This document shows positions 1-7,690 of a stretch of DNA of 36,417 nucleotides, one piece after another. Within the stretch, counting starts at the first letter, position 1. Every line of letters begins with the position of its first letter. The notes under the pieces were generated by a model. The model saw only the letters and a list, made by a program, of their open reading frames with translations. It was not told the DNA's origin and did not search any database. The stretch lies in the NCBI GenBank assembly GCA_900540945.1, contig UQHQ01000020.1:1-36417 (forward strand), written 5' to 3'. A program made the position numbers and the translations under genes. The stretch comes from an uncultured Collinsella sp. GTDB lineage: Bacteria; Actinomycetota; Coriobacteriia; Coriobacteriales; Coriobacteriaceae.

Positions 1-336
1 CTCCACCGCCGGGGCGGGCGCCCCCCCCCCGCCCCCCCCTGCCATAATGCCGGCGACGACACAAGTGGAGCTGGAACCTAGGCCGCGAGCGACGGGAACG
101 TCAGTCTGAATGTCGATGGCGACGGGGAAGGCCGGCTCGCCCCATGCGGCCAGTGCATCCACAAAGCTCACGTAGACTAGGTTGTTCTCGTTTTGGAACT
201 CTTCGGGGCATCCGGTGATGGTGAGTTTGTCGGCGCGCTCGAAGGTGAAGTGCGAGTAGAGGCTGACGGCCATGCCGAGGGTGTCGTAGCCGATGCCTAG
301 GTTGGCGCTGGTTGCTGGGACGGTGATTTTGATCAT
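1..336 (-). CDS. thrB: Homoserine kinase, N-terminal part (runs off the window)
   Basis: GHMP-family kinase that phosphorylates homoserine to O-phosphohomoserine, the substrate of ThrC. The first 112 codons are visible. The N-terminus reads MIKITVPATSANLGIGYDTL, the typical ThrB opening, and the GHMP ATP-binding motif PVARGLGSSST follows at about residues 85-95. The start ATG at 336 has an AGGAGG ribosome binding site about 6 nt upstream. It lies downstream of thrC on the same strand, separated by a large palindrome, so it is probably the second gene of a thrC-thrB unit. The last 12 or so codons become a run of Gly (GGGGGG) and then Ala/Pro residues, encoded by a G/C homopolymer mix. That does not look like ThrB and is probably degraded sequence at a contig end. 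The family assignment is firm; the distal residues are not. Confidence 0.88.
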   Translation of the reverse strand, partial: MIKITVPATSANLGIGYDTLGMAVSLYSHFTFERADKLTITGCPEEFQNENNLVYVSFVDALAAWGEPAFPVAIDIQTDVPVARGLGSSSTCVVAGIMAGGGGGGAPAPAVE

Positions 337-350
337 GTGGGTCCTCCTGG

Positions 351-462
351 GCGGGTCTGGCCGTTTAGTTCGCTGCTCGGGCAGTCCTGGCTCGCTCGGA
401 AAGCACATTAAGTGCTTTCCGGCTCGTGCGGAACTCGCGACGAACTAAACGGCCAGACCCGC
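351..462. repeat. Nested palindrome between thrC and thrB
   Basis: A perfect 22-bp inverted repeat (351-372 with 441-462) encloses a second perfect hairpin (GGAAAGCAC at 398-406 with GTGCTTTCC at 412-420). In the thrC-to-thrB direction the RNA would fold into a long two-storey stem. It could process or attenuate the thrB message, or be a mobile palindromic element. Its architecture matches the elements at 4763-4892 and 17808-17928, although the sequences differ. Confidence 0.85.
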
Positions 463-507
463 TCGCATGCTCGTCATCATCCCGGGGGTTATCTGATGAA
501 AGAAGGT

Positions 508-527
508 GCGCCGGCTTTCGCCGGCGC
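508..527 (-). terminator. Short GC hairpin after thrC
   Basis: GCGCCGGC (508-515) pairs with GCCGGCGC (520-527) around a 4-nt loop, 12 nt beyond the thrC stop codon. There is no long U-tract, only a mixed pyrimidine stretch, so it is a weak terminator or an mRNA-stabilising hairpin. Confidence 0.5.
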
Positions 528-539
528 TTAATAAGGGAT

Positions 540-2057
540 CTAGTTGGTGCTCATTCGTTTTGCTGCGGACTCGACGTAGCTGGTCATCTCATCGACGTCG
601 CAGACGTCTTCGAAGCGGACGGGCTTGGACTCGAGCTCGGCGAGTTGGACCGGGGCAACCGTGTTGGTTGCCTGCTCGAGTACGCGCATAGCCTCAAAAT
701 CATCCTCGGGAACGTCGAGGCCCAGGGCGTCGCAGCAGGCGCGCGGGAACTTGTAGGGGCTGGCGGTCGAAAGCAGCACGCGGGCCTTGGCGTCCTCGGC
801 GGGAGCGACCTTTTCAAAGACGTGATAGCCGCAAGCGGTGTGCGGGTCGATCACGTAGCCGTTTGCGTCCCAGCAGCTCTTGATGGCAGCGCGAACCTCG
901 TCCTCGCTGGCCCAACCGCAGCCAAAGACGCTCTGAATCTTTGCCAGCAGGTCGGCGGGCACCTCGTAGCGGCCGGTCTGGGCAAGCTGCTCCATGAGGC
1001 CGGCAACGAGCTCGCAGTCGCCATCGGACAGGAAGTACAGCATGCGCTCCAGGTTGGAGCTGATGAGGATGTCCATCGACGGCGAGATGGTCGTGAAGAA
1101 CGGACGGTTGCGGTCGTAGACGCCGGTGGTCAGGAAGTCAGCGAGCACGTTGTTCTTGTCGCTCGCGACGATGAGCTTGGCGACGGGCAGACCCATGCGC
1201 TTGGCGTAGTAGCCGGCCAGGATATCGCCAAAGTTGCCGGTCGGCACGCAGAACTCCACGGCATCGCCGGCCTCGATGGCGCCGGCGCGCAGCAGCTGCG
1301 CATAGGCGGCAAAGTAGTAGACGACCTGCGGCACCAGGCGCCCGACGTTGATGGAGTTGGCGCTCGAAAGCACCGTGCCGGCGGCTTCAAGACGCTCGGC
1401 AAGCTCCTTATCGGCAAAGATGCGCTTGACGGCGCTCTGGGCGTCGTCGAAGTTGCCGCGGATGCCGCAGACGGCGACGTTATCGCCCTCCTGCGTGGAC
1501 ATCTGCAGGTTCTGGACGCGGCTGACCTTGCCCTCGGGATAAAAGACGGTGATACCCGTGCCCGGGGCGTCGGCAAAGCCAGCGAGTGCTGCCTTGCCCG
1601 TGTCGCCCGATGTGGCGGTGACGATCATGATGCGCTCGGCGCCGCCGTCCTTGGCGGAGGTGCGGGCCATGAGGCGGGGGAGCATCTGCAGGGCGACGTC
1701 CTTAAAGGCACTCGTGGGGCCGCCAAAGAGCTCCATCACATAGGTCTGGGGGGAGTCAGCGCCCGGCGCAGCGTCGAGTTTGACGAGCGGCGTAACCTCT
1801 TCACTCGCGAACGTGCCGCGGTATGCCTCGTCGACACACGTCGAAATTTCTTCGGCCGTGTAATCATTCAGTAACATTCCCAACACATCTTGAGCGATTT
1901 CAAAGTACGATTTAGCTGCAAGAGAGCTGATATCGACCTGCTGGGTGCCGAGCTCGTCCGAGACAAACAAACCCCCGTCGGGAGCGATGCCGGTGCGGAT
2001 TGCCACCTTACTTGAGCACGATAAAGTGCGTCCTCGTGTACTATGATAAGTTCCCAT
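540..2057 (-). CDS. thrC: Threonine synthase
   Basis: PLP enzyme converting O-phosphohomoserine to threonine, the last step of threonine synthesis. The protein is 505 aa, in the range of the longer ThrC class. It opens MGTYHSTRG, typical of the family. The PLP lysine is K119 in GGPTSAFKD, and the phosphate-binding loop TSGDTGKAA follows at about 149-157. NSINVGRLVPQ and PTGNFGDILAGYYAKRMGLP are also classic ThrC blocks. A longer reading frame starts at 2102, but the ATG at 2057 is preferred: it matches the family N-terminus and has GAGGAG 9 nt upstream (CTCCTC on the plus strand at 2067-2072). It diverges from lysC across about 100 nt and is followed by thrB. Confidence 0.95.
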   Translation of the reverse strand: MGTYHSTRGRTLSCSSKVAIRTGIAPDGGLFVSDELGTQQVDISSLAAKSYFEIAQDVLGMLLNDYTAEEISTCVDEAYRGTFASEEVTPLVKLDAAPGADSPQTYVMELFGGPTSAFKDVALQMLPRLMARTSAKDGGAERIMIVTATSGDTGKAALAGFADAPGTGITVFYPEGKVSRVQNLQMSTQEGDNVAVCGIRGNFDDAQSAVKRIFADKELAERLEAAGTVLSSANSINVGRLVPQVVYYFAAYAQLLRAGAIEAGDAVEFCVPTGNFGDILAGYYAKRMGLPVAKLIVASDKNNVLADFLTTGVYDRNRPFFTTISPSMDILISSNLERMLYFLSDGDCELVAGLMEQLAQTGRYEVPADLLAKIQSVFGCGWASEDEVRAAIKSCWDANGYVIDPHTACGYHVFEKVAPAEDAKARVLLSTASPYKFPRACCDALGLDVPEDDFEAMRVLEQATNTVAPVQLAELESKPVRFEDVCDVDEMTSYVESAAKRMSTN

Positions 2058-2161
2058 ATAACACTGCTCCTCGGATGCCTTGGTCCCAATCGGTGAAACC
2101 ATGGTATCAGAGCGCGCAAAATAGGTTCGCAGAGGCTTTTTAGAAAGGTAACCTCCAGCCC

Positions 2162-3550
2162 ATGATTAAGATTGCCAAGTTTGGCGGCTCGTCGGTCGCC
2201 GACGCCGAACACTTTAAGAAGATCAAGGCCATTGTCGATGCCGACCCGGCCCGCCGTTTTGTGGTGGTTTCTGCCTGCGGTCGCCGCTTTAAGGGCGACA
2301 CCAAGGTGACCGACCTGCTCTACCTGGTTAACGCGCACGTTAAGTATCACGTGTCGTGCGAGGAGCTGCTCGAGGACATCGGCCAGCGCTACTTTGATAT
2401 TGCCGACGAGCTGGAGCTCACCTATCCCATCCGTGAGGAGTTCGCGGCCTTTGCCGAGCGCGCCCGCTCGGGCGGATACTCCACCGAGGAGCTTGTGAGC
2501 CGCGGCGAGTACTTCACTGCTCGCCTGATGGCTGAGTACCTGGGTCTGCCGTTCCTGGACGCCGCGACGGTTGTCGCGTTCCATCACGACGGTACGCTCA
2601 GCATGAACCGCACCTCCGAGCTGGTGCAAGAGTACGGTCAGCAGGGCGGCTTTGTTATGCCCGGTTTCTACGGCGCGACACGTGAGGGCCAAATCAAGCT
2701 GCTCGATCGTGGCGGCGGCGATATCTCGGGCTCGATCCTGGCCAAGTGTCTGGGTGCCGATCTGTACGAGAACTGGACCGACGTCTCGGGCTTCTACTCT
2801 GCCGATCCGCGCATCGTGCCCGAGGCTCAGCCCATCGCCCGCGTTACCTACGAGGAACTGCGCGAGCTTTCGTACATGGGCGCGAGCGTCCTGCACGAGG
2901 AGGCTGTGTTCCCCGTGCGCGAGGCCGGTGTTCCGCTGGTCATCAAGAACACCAATGCGCCGCAGGACCCCGGCACTATCATTAGCGAGACGGCCGATGA
3001 GGGCGAGGCAGAGCCCATCATTACCGGCGTGACCGGCAAGCGCGGCTTTGTCGCCATCAACGTTGCCCGCGACCGTACCAAGCCCCGTGTCGGCTTTATG
3101 CGCCGTGCACTTTCGGTGTTCGAGCGCTATGACGTTTCCGTCGAGCATATGCCCACCGGCGTCGACCGCTTTGGCGCCGTGGTGCAGGAGCAGGACGTGC
3201 ACGACTCGCTGTACTCGCTCGTGGGCGACATCCAGCAGGAGGTCGAGCCGCTTGAGATCGAGGTTGTCGAGGGCTTGGCGCTCATCGCGACTGTCGGCCG
3301 TAACCTGCGCGGCCGCGCGGGTATCTCGGGCCACCTGTTTGGCATGCTTGGTCAGGCCGGCGTGAGCGTGCGAATGATTTCGCAGAGCTGCGATGAGATT
3401 AACATCATTATCGGTGTCGAGGAGAAGGACTTTGACCTGGCGATTCGGACCATTTACCGTGCCTTCTCCGACGAGAACGGCATTGTGAAGGTCTCCGACC
3501 TGGAGGCTCCCGCGCCGGCCGATCCCACCTTGGCCGCGCTCCACAAGTAG
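2162..3550 (+). CDS. lysC: Aspartate kinase
   Basis: Phosphorylates aspartate, the first step towards lysine, threonine and methionine. The protein is 462 aa, the monofunctional length. It begins with the kinase motif KFGGSSVA at residues 4-11, and the aspartate-binding region LLDRGGGDISGSILAK sits near residue 180. Two C-terminal ACT-type regulatory domains follow, at about 320-380 and 390-455 (the second holds ISGHLFGMLGQAGVSVRMIS), so feedback inhibition by pathway end products is expected. There is an AGAAAGG sequence 13 nt before the ATG. It diverges from thrC, and asd follows on the same strand about 175 nt downstream, after a hairpin. No homoserine dehydrogenase domain is fused. Confidence 0.95.
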   Translation: MIKIAKFGGSSVADAEHFKKIKAIVDADPARRFVVVSACGRRFKGDTKVTDLLYLVNAHVKYHVSCEELLEDIGQRYFDIADELELTYPIREEFAAFAERARSGGYSTEELVSRGEYFTARLMAEYLGLPFLDAATVVAFHHDGTLSMNRTSELVQEYGQQGGFVMPGFYGATREGQIKLLDRGGGDISGSILAKCLGADLYENWTDVSGFYSADPRIVPEAQPIARVTYEELRELSYMGASVLHEEAVFPVREAGVPLVIKNTNAPQDPGTIISETADEGEAEPIITGVTGKRGFVAINVARDRTKPRVGFMRRALSVFERYDVSVEHMPTGVDRFGAVVQEQDVHDSLYSLVGDIQQEVEPLEIEVVEGLALIATVGRNLRGRAGISGHLFGMLGQAGVSVRMISQSCDEINIIIGVEEKDFDLAIRTIYRAFSDENGIVKVSDLEAPAPADPTLAALHK

Positions 3551-3623
3551 TTTCCATCCCGGTGTTTTTTTGGGACATGTCTCATAAATCTACGGCGGGG
3601 CGTTTCGTTTCGGTTTAGTTTCG

Positions 3624-3650
3624 ACGGGGCGGGTTTCGTGTCCGCCCCGT
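3624..3650. terminator. Hairpin between lysC and asd
   Basis: ACGGGGCGG (3624-3632) pairs with CCGCCCCGT (3642-3650) and is followed by TCTT. It lies 74 nt after lysC and 75 nt before asd. It is probably a terminator or attenuator that partly separates the two genes. No lysine riboswitch architecture was recognised here. Confidence 0.5.
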
Positions 3651-3724
3651 TCTTGTATACACTGGCAACAATAATCAGCCTGCTCGGCGTGCGGGCAAAA
3701 GCCAAAACCTTTAAAGGGGGAAGC

Positions 3725-4750
3725 ATGAAACAGTACACGGTTGCTATTTTGGGCGCGACGGGAGCCGTGGGCACCCAGATGCTCGAGTGCCTCAACGAGC
3801 AGGAGTTCCCGGTTGGCAAGCTCAAGCTGCTGGCAAGTGCACGCTCCGCGGGCAAGACCGTTGAGTTCCGCGGCGAGCAGGTTGTGATTGAGGAGGCTTG
3901 CCCCGAGGCCTTTGAGGGCTGCGACATCGTGCTTGGCGCCGCCGGCGACGATATCGCGAAGGAACTGCTGCCCGAGGCCGTCAAGCGCGGCGCCGTCGTA
4001 GTCGACAACAGCCATGCCTTCCGCATGGATCCCGAGGTGCCGCTGGTCGTGCCCGAGATTAATGCCGACGATATCAAGTGGCATCACGGCCTTATCGCCA
4101 ACCCCAACTGCGCGACCATTATCGGTCTGGTTCCCACCTGGCCGCTGCATCAGCTTGCCGGCGTGAAGCGCATGATTGTCTCGACGTACCAGGCGGCTTC
4201 GGGCGCCGGTGCCCCCGGTATGGCCGAGCTCGAAGCACAGCTTGCCGCCCTGGGCCGTGGCGAGGAGATTCCCGAGCCGCGCGCTTTTGCCGCCCAGCTG
4301 GCGAGCAACCTGATTCCGCAGATTGGCGGCGTCAAGGAAGAGGGCTTTACCTCCGAGGAGATGAAGCTGCAAAACGAGGGCCGCAAGATCATGCACCTGC
4401 CCGAGCTGCGCGTGAACTGCACCTGCGTGCGCGTGCCCGTGCTGCGCTCGCACTCCGAGAGCATTACGCTTGAGTTTGAGCGCGACATTACGGTTGACGA
4501 GGCCCGTGCTGCGCTGGCTGCCGCTCCCGGCGTCAAGCTGGTTGACGATATGGCTGCCGAGGATGCGCACGACCGCTTCCCCATGCCGATGGATACGTCC
4601 GACCAGGATTTGATTTGGGTCGGTCGCGTGCGCCGCGACATCTCGAACCCCGAGGCCGCGCGTGGCATCACCTTCTGGTGCTGCGGCGACCAAATCCGTA
4701 AGGGCGCGGCAACCAACGCCGTCCAGATCGCTAAGCTGCTCTGCGAGTAG
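3725..4750 (+). CDS. asd: Aspartate-semialdehyde dehydrogenase
   Basis: NADPH-dependent reduction of aspartyl phosphate to aspartate semialdehyde, the step after LysC and the branch point between lysine and threonine/methionine. The protein is 341 aa. The Rossmann motif GATGAVG is at residues 10-16. The active-site cysteine is C129 in ANPNCAT. The histidine region RVPVLRSHSE and the closing block TNAVQIAKLL are as in the family. An upstream in-frame start at 3638 is rejected because the ATG at 3725 has AAAGGGGG just upstream and gives the standard N-terminus. With lysC it forms the plus-strand half of the aspartate-family locus. Confidence 0.95.
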   Translation: MKQYTVAILGATGAVGTQMLECLNEQEFPVGKLKLLASARSAGKTVEFRGEQVVIEEACPEAFEGCDIVLGAAGDDIAKELLPEAVKRGAVVVDNSHAFRMDPEVPLVVPEINADDIKWHHGLIANPNCATIIGLVPTWPLHQLAGVKRMIVSTYQAASGAGAPGMAELEAQLAALGRGEEIPEPRAFAAQLASNLIPQIGGVKEEGFTSEEMKLQNEGRKIMHLPELRVNCTCVRVPVLRSHSESITLEFERDITVDEARAALAAAPGVKLVDDMAAEDAHDRFPMPMDTSDQDLIWVGRVRRDISNPEAARGITFWCCGDQIRKGAATNAVQIAKLLCE

Positions 4751-4762
4751 GTTGACCTGTCC

Positions 4763-4892
4763 GGCGGGGGCTGGGCTTAGTTTTCAGAACGTCCTCGATC
4801 ATGTGTGGCGCCTTGTCCTGCTCCTTCGGAGCCGCGGACAAGGCGCCACACTGGTCTGCGGAGTGTTCTGAAAACTAAGCCCGGCCCCCGCC
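4763..4892. repeat. Triple-nested palindrome after asd
   Basis: Outer arms of 28 bp (4763-4790 with 4865-4892) differ at one position. Inside is a perfect 16-bp pair (4803-4818 with 4836-4851), and inside that a small hairpin GCTCC-TTC-GGAGC. It lies 12 nt after the asd stop and could act as an elaborate terminator, but the length and near-identity of the arms are more than termination needs. Same architecture as 351-462 and 17808-17928. Confidence 0.88.
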
Positions 4893-5054
4893 TGCGGCGA
4901 CGCTGCTGCAAGCGATCTGCGGTGGGGTCGTTGTCGGTTGGGGCCGCTGGGCTGATGTGGGGGCACGTGGCCGTTGCGGACCCTGGTCTCGGCGGCGTCC
5001 TCGGCGCTTTGCGCCTGCTGCCTGGGGTGACTTTGGGGTTGGGGTGAATCGGGG

Positions 5055-5226
5055 TCTAATACTTTCCCGAGAAGTGAACGACCTTATTTGGACCCCCGAA
5101 GCATTGGCATATTTTGACTGCTATTTCCTGAGGTTTTGCTGCGCGAATCCTGCGGTTTTGTGGTCTAAAGGTGTGGATGCTCCGAGGCTTCGTTTTTACT
5201 CGTTCACTTCTCGGGAAAGTATTAGA
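5055..5226. repeat. Perfect 26-bp inverted repeat with 120-nt AT-richer core
   Basis: TCTAATACTTTCCCGAGAAG... (5055-5080) is perfectly inverted at 5201-5226. The core is richer in A/T than the flanks and encodes no convincing protein. The form resembles a small non-autonomous (MITE-like) element, but no target-site duplication is obvious. Confidence 0.85.
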
Positions 5227-5392
5227 GCTCAGCTGATAGAGGTACCGCTCTGGCGTCGAAGCCCTGTGTCTTCTTCGCTTGATTGGGGAAAGCGGCCTCG
5301 CTTAAACAATTACGAGCCTGCCCAGGTGTATCTGACAGGTTGTCTGCACAGTTCGCGGTATTATGTTTGCGGAGTTTTGAAAGGAGCCGCTG

Positions 5393-5971
5393 GTGGTCAC
5401 GACGACGTTTGCTTCGCCTTTGGGCGAAATCTTGCTTGCCGCTGATGGCCGCGGTCTGACGGGACTTTGGTTTGAGGGGCAGGAGCACTTTGACTCCACG
5501 CTTCTCAAAGAAGATGCGGAGCACGTTGAAGGTGCCGATGCGGTTTCTGGTGCTGGCGGCATGTCGCCGGTGAGTCCGGTAAATGGTGCGGCCTCTTCGG
5601 TGCTTGAGCGTTCCTGGGCTTGGCTGAATGCTTATTTTGCAGGGCAGGAACCTCGGTTTACGCCGCCGTTGCATATGATTGGTACGGCGTTTCAGCGCGA
5701 GGTTTGGTTTGAGCTGCTTTCTATTCCGCGTGGCGAGGTCACTACGTATGGCGAGATCGCCCAGCGTGTTGCCGCTCGACATCGTGTACCGGGAAACGAG
5801 GCACCCGTTGTGTCTCCTCGTGCGGTGGGGGCTGCGGTCGCACGTAATCCCATTTCGATTATCGTGCCGTGCCATCGCGTGGTGGCGGCCGACGGATCGC
5901 TCAACGGATATGCCGGCGGCCTTGACCGCAAGGAGTGGCTGCTGCGGCTCGAGGGTGCGTACGAGGAGTAA
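5393..5971 (+). CDS. ogt: Methylated-DNA-[protein]-cysteine S-methyltransferase
   Basis: Suicide repair protein that takes alkyl groups from O6-alkylguanine in DNA onto its own cysteine. The protein is 192 aa. The active-site cysteine is C160 in IIVPCHRVV. The helix-turn-helix DNA-binding region carries TAFQREVW and TTYGEIAQ, and the C-terminal block NGYAGGLDRKEWLL is typical. The N-terminal region has a low-complexity insertion at about residues 45-70. The start is GTG at 5393 with AAGGAG 6 nt upstream; no ATG fits. It stands alone, between palindromic DNA and the CRISPR island. A choice between the ogt and ada C-terminal names cannot be made from sequence alone. Confidence 0.92.
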   Translation: MVTTTFASPLGEILLAADGRGLTGLWFEGQEHFDSTLLKEDAEHVEGADAVSGAGGMSPVSPVNGAASSVLERSWAWLNAYFAGQEPRFTPPLHMIGTAFQREVWFELLSIPRGEVTTYGEIAQRVAARHRVPGNEAPVVSPRAVGAAVARNPISIIVPCHRVVAADGSLNGYAGGLDRKEWLLRLEGAYEE

Positions 5972-6037
5972 CGCCAGGGCACTTTGCATAGCCAAGACGC
6001 CGTGAAAGAACGGGATGTGCTTTCCGAATGGCGTTCC

Positions 6038-6091
6038 AAGCGGAAACCGTGTCCCGGAATACAGCCTCAGAGTGGGACGCTGTTTCCGGTT
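6038..6091. repeat. Imperfect palindrome after ogt
   Basis: AAGCGGAAACCGTGTCCC (6038-6055) is imperfectly inverted at 6074-6091. An overlapping alternative pairing uses GTGCTTTCCG slightly upstream. It lies between ogt and the minus-strand remnant at 6116 and may terminate transcription from both sides. Confidence 0.55.
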
Positions 6092-6115
6092 GAGACCACT
6101 TGCTTGGACATCTAT

Positions 6116-6442
6116 CTACGCCCGCTCCTGCAGGGCGTAGATAGATTTGTCCATGTTGAACAGATAAGCCACGACGCAGGCAATAAAGAACATCGGCAAG
6201 TTGCCAAAGCCGAAGACTTCGCAGCCAATAAGGATGGGTGCGAGCAGAATCGCTGACAGCATAAGCCCCATAACGGCGATGTGCACATAGGGGTTGGGGA
6301 GCAGTCGCGCCGCAAGGGTCTTGGCGTGGGCAAGACACCAGGCAAAAGCTCCACCTACCATGCCAAACACGCTGCCCAACATCGCAAGCCGTCCAAGACC
6401 GGGGAGGTCAAGCGCGTGCGAGGCGGCAACGTCAAAACACAA
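6116..6442 (-). pseudogene. Membrane-protein remnant, probably of a ClC-type chloride channel
   Basis: An open frame of up to 108 aa with three hydrophobic segments. The stretch around RLAMLGSVFGMVGGAFAW, the motif LLPNPYVHIAVMGL and the ending VVAYLFNMDKSIYALQ resemble blocks of voltage-gated (ClC) chloride channels that normally lie far apart in a protein of 400 aa or more. This suggests a fragment with an internal deletion. The only available start is a TTG inside the end of cas2 with no clear ribosome binding site, so translation is doubtful. It overlaps cas2 by 11 nt. The alternative is a small unrelated membrane protein co-transcribed with cas2. The ClC assignment is from memory of family motifs and is tentative. 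Confidence 0.45.
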
Positions 6443-6749
6443 GCGTTAACTGCGCGCCCTGCTCAACGGGCTGCTCCTTGTGCTCGCTCAGAAGGACCAT
6501 TCGGTCTTCGTATTGCTTTTCGGTCATTTCGATAACGGTGACCTCTCCAGCGCTTGGAAGATTCAGCTTAAGGCGAGCGATATGCGCCGCTGCGGATTCG
6601 CGAGTCACCAACAGGCGCGAATACACCGAAAACTGCTCCATATGGTATCCGTCGTTAATCAGAAACTTTCGAAAGTCGCTATACTGCCGACGCTCGGCTT
6701 TGCTACCCGTTGGAAGATCGAACAGAACCAATAACCTCATAACCCTCAT
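6432..6749 (-). CDS. cas2: CRISPR-associated endonuclease Cas2 (type II)
   Basis: Structural partner of Cas1 in the spacer-integration complex. The protein is 105 aa. It opens MRVMRLLVLFDLPTGS, giving the ferredoxin-like fold strand and the conserved Asp of DLPT. FLINDGYHMEQFSVYSRL is the usual second block of type II Cas2. It begins 9 nt after the cas1 stop on the same strand, so the two are translated from one message. It is the last cas gene; neither csn2 nor cas4 follows, which points to subtype II-C. Confidence 0.95.
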   Translation of the reverse strand: MRVMRLLVLFDLPTGSKAERRQYSDFRKFLINDGYHMEQFSVYSRLLVTRESAAAHIARLKLNLPSAGEVTVIEMTEKQYEDRMVLLSEHKEQPVEQGAQLTLVF

Positions 6750-6758
6750 GGCTCCTCC

Positions 6759-7649
6759 CTATTCAACAGTTACTATCTCGAGCCCTTTTAGCTCGGGCAA
6801 TAGCAGCCTCTTGGGATCCTTTTCGAGAACGGCAGTTCTGAGTGAAGAGAGCGTTGTCTCTATGCACTGCTGACAGCCGCAACGTTTTCCGTCGATAGTC
6901 ATGACGTGCTCAAACACGCGAGCGAGCAACGCTTTGTCGCGCTGGCCCAAAGGCTCTGCAACGCCGTAGCTCATAACAATTAGATCGACGAGAGGGCGGA
7001 ACGGTTCAATAAGATCGTCGACGAGATTAAACGCGTTGTAAACGCTGTGATGGTGAAGCCCCTGGGATACGAGCCATCCACCACCAACGGCTGCTCTTCC
7101 GATGCCTGCACGCAGGATGCTGTAACCATAATCGAGGGCGGAGCTCTGCATACTGTTGCGTCTTGTTCCATCGGTAATGAGGGCTTTAAAGTACGCGGAG
7201 GCAGCTGCGCCTTCTCGATTGTCCGTGTCGCCCGAAAGAACGGTTTTGGCATAAGAGGGGAGAGGGCCTGTAGACAACCCCATTTCTGTGAGAACTGCCG
7301 CTTGGTTGAGTATCTTTGCCTGAACGATTCGTTTCCAAAGCTGCTTTTTAAACGGAAGGCTCATGGCAAGCTGATCCTCGACGATGCGCGCATGGCGCGA
7401 ATGGGCGCCCATGGGGAGCATGAGACCATTGGGCATATGATCGCGCCCGCAGATCATGACGCCTATTCCCGCGTCGTTGAGTTGTGACATACAGGCGACC
7501 GTCATCGTGGTTTGATGGGATTCGACGATGACGACCCAAATGTCCTCGAGGGGAATGGTGGAGCTGCGGTCGTCCACGGTGATCATCAATAGGCCGTTCT
7601 TGATGCAGAGGTGGGCCTTGCTCTGGATAAGTATTGTCCGTTGGGCCAT
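6759..7649 (-). CDS. cas1: CRISPR-associated endonuclease Cas1 (type II)
   Basis: Integrase that inserts new spacers into the array. The protein is 296 aa. The catalytic metal ligands are visible: E146 in DNREGAAAS, a histidine in GLHHHSVYNAFNLVDD (about 199-201), and acidic residues D211/D212 to E215. A cysteine-rich stretch (CGCQQC) near the C-terminus is common in type II Cas1. The ATG at 7649 has GGAAGG about 11 nt upstream. It is transcribed away from the array and tracrRNA; its upstream region overlaps the tracrRNA promoter, so the two start divergently within about 45 bp. Confidence 0.96.
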   Translation of the reverse strand: MAQRTILIQSKAHLCIKNGLLMITVDDRSSTIPLEDIWVVIVESHQTTMTVACMSQLNDAGIGVMICGRDHMPNGLMLPMGAHSRHARIVEDQLAMSLPFKKQLWKRIVQAKILNQAAVLTEMGLSTGPLPSYAKTVLSGDTDNREGAAASAYFKALITDGTRRNSMQSSALDYGYSILRAGIGRAAVGGGWLVSQGLHHHSVYNAFNLVDDLIEPFRPLVDLIVMSYGVAEPLGQRDKALLARVFEHVMTIDGKRCGCQQCIETTLSSLRTAVLEKDPKRLLLPELKGLEIVTVE

Positions 7650-7678
7650 TTTGTCGACGACCTTCCCCGCATTAGCGT

Positions 7679-7684
7679 TACAAT
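7679..7684 (+). promoter_or_regulatory. Candidate -10 box of the tracrRNA promoter
   Basis: TACAAT lies 17 nt before the anti-repeat and would start transcription near 7691. A -35 box is not convincing (TTGTCG at 7651-7656 is too far, about 22 nt). The placement relative to the tracrRNA is the main support. Confidence 0.45.
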
Positions 7685-7690
7685 ACAGCT

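Larger units (their letters stand above)
4751..5392. other. Gene-free gap of 642 nt between asd and ogt
   Basis: It holds two large palindromes, annotated separately. The 162 nt between them (4893-5054) is GC-rich with no recognisable gene. Open frames crossing this gap run straight through the palindrome arms and have no family resemblance, so none is called. Confidence 0.7.

Noticed and set aside
426..1874. Long plus-strand frame opposite thrC
   Set aside because: An antisense shadow of thrC caused by GC-biased codon use, with no family resemblance. Similar long shadows lie opposite lysC (1868-3544), asd (3590-4693), the aminopeptidase (20254-21693) and dxs (34641-36077).
3551..3724. Possible lysine riboswitch or T-box between lysC and asd
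   Set aside because: Only one simple GC hairpin is seen; the conserved multi-helix architecture of either element is absent.
4957..5445. Plus-strand frame of 162 aa before ogt
   Set aside because: It crosses the perfect 26-bp palindrome and overlaps the start of ogt, with no domain resemblance.
396..6027. Shared 13-mer TCGGAAAGCACAT between the thrB-thrC hairpin and the palindrome after ogt
   Set aside because: A 13-nt match in a 36-kb GC-rich window is not improbable by chance and the flanks do not align, so no family is claimed.
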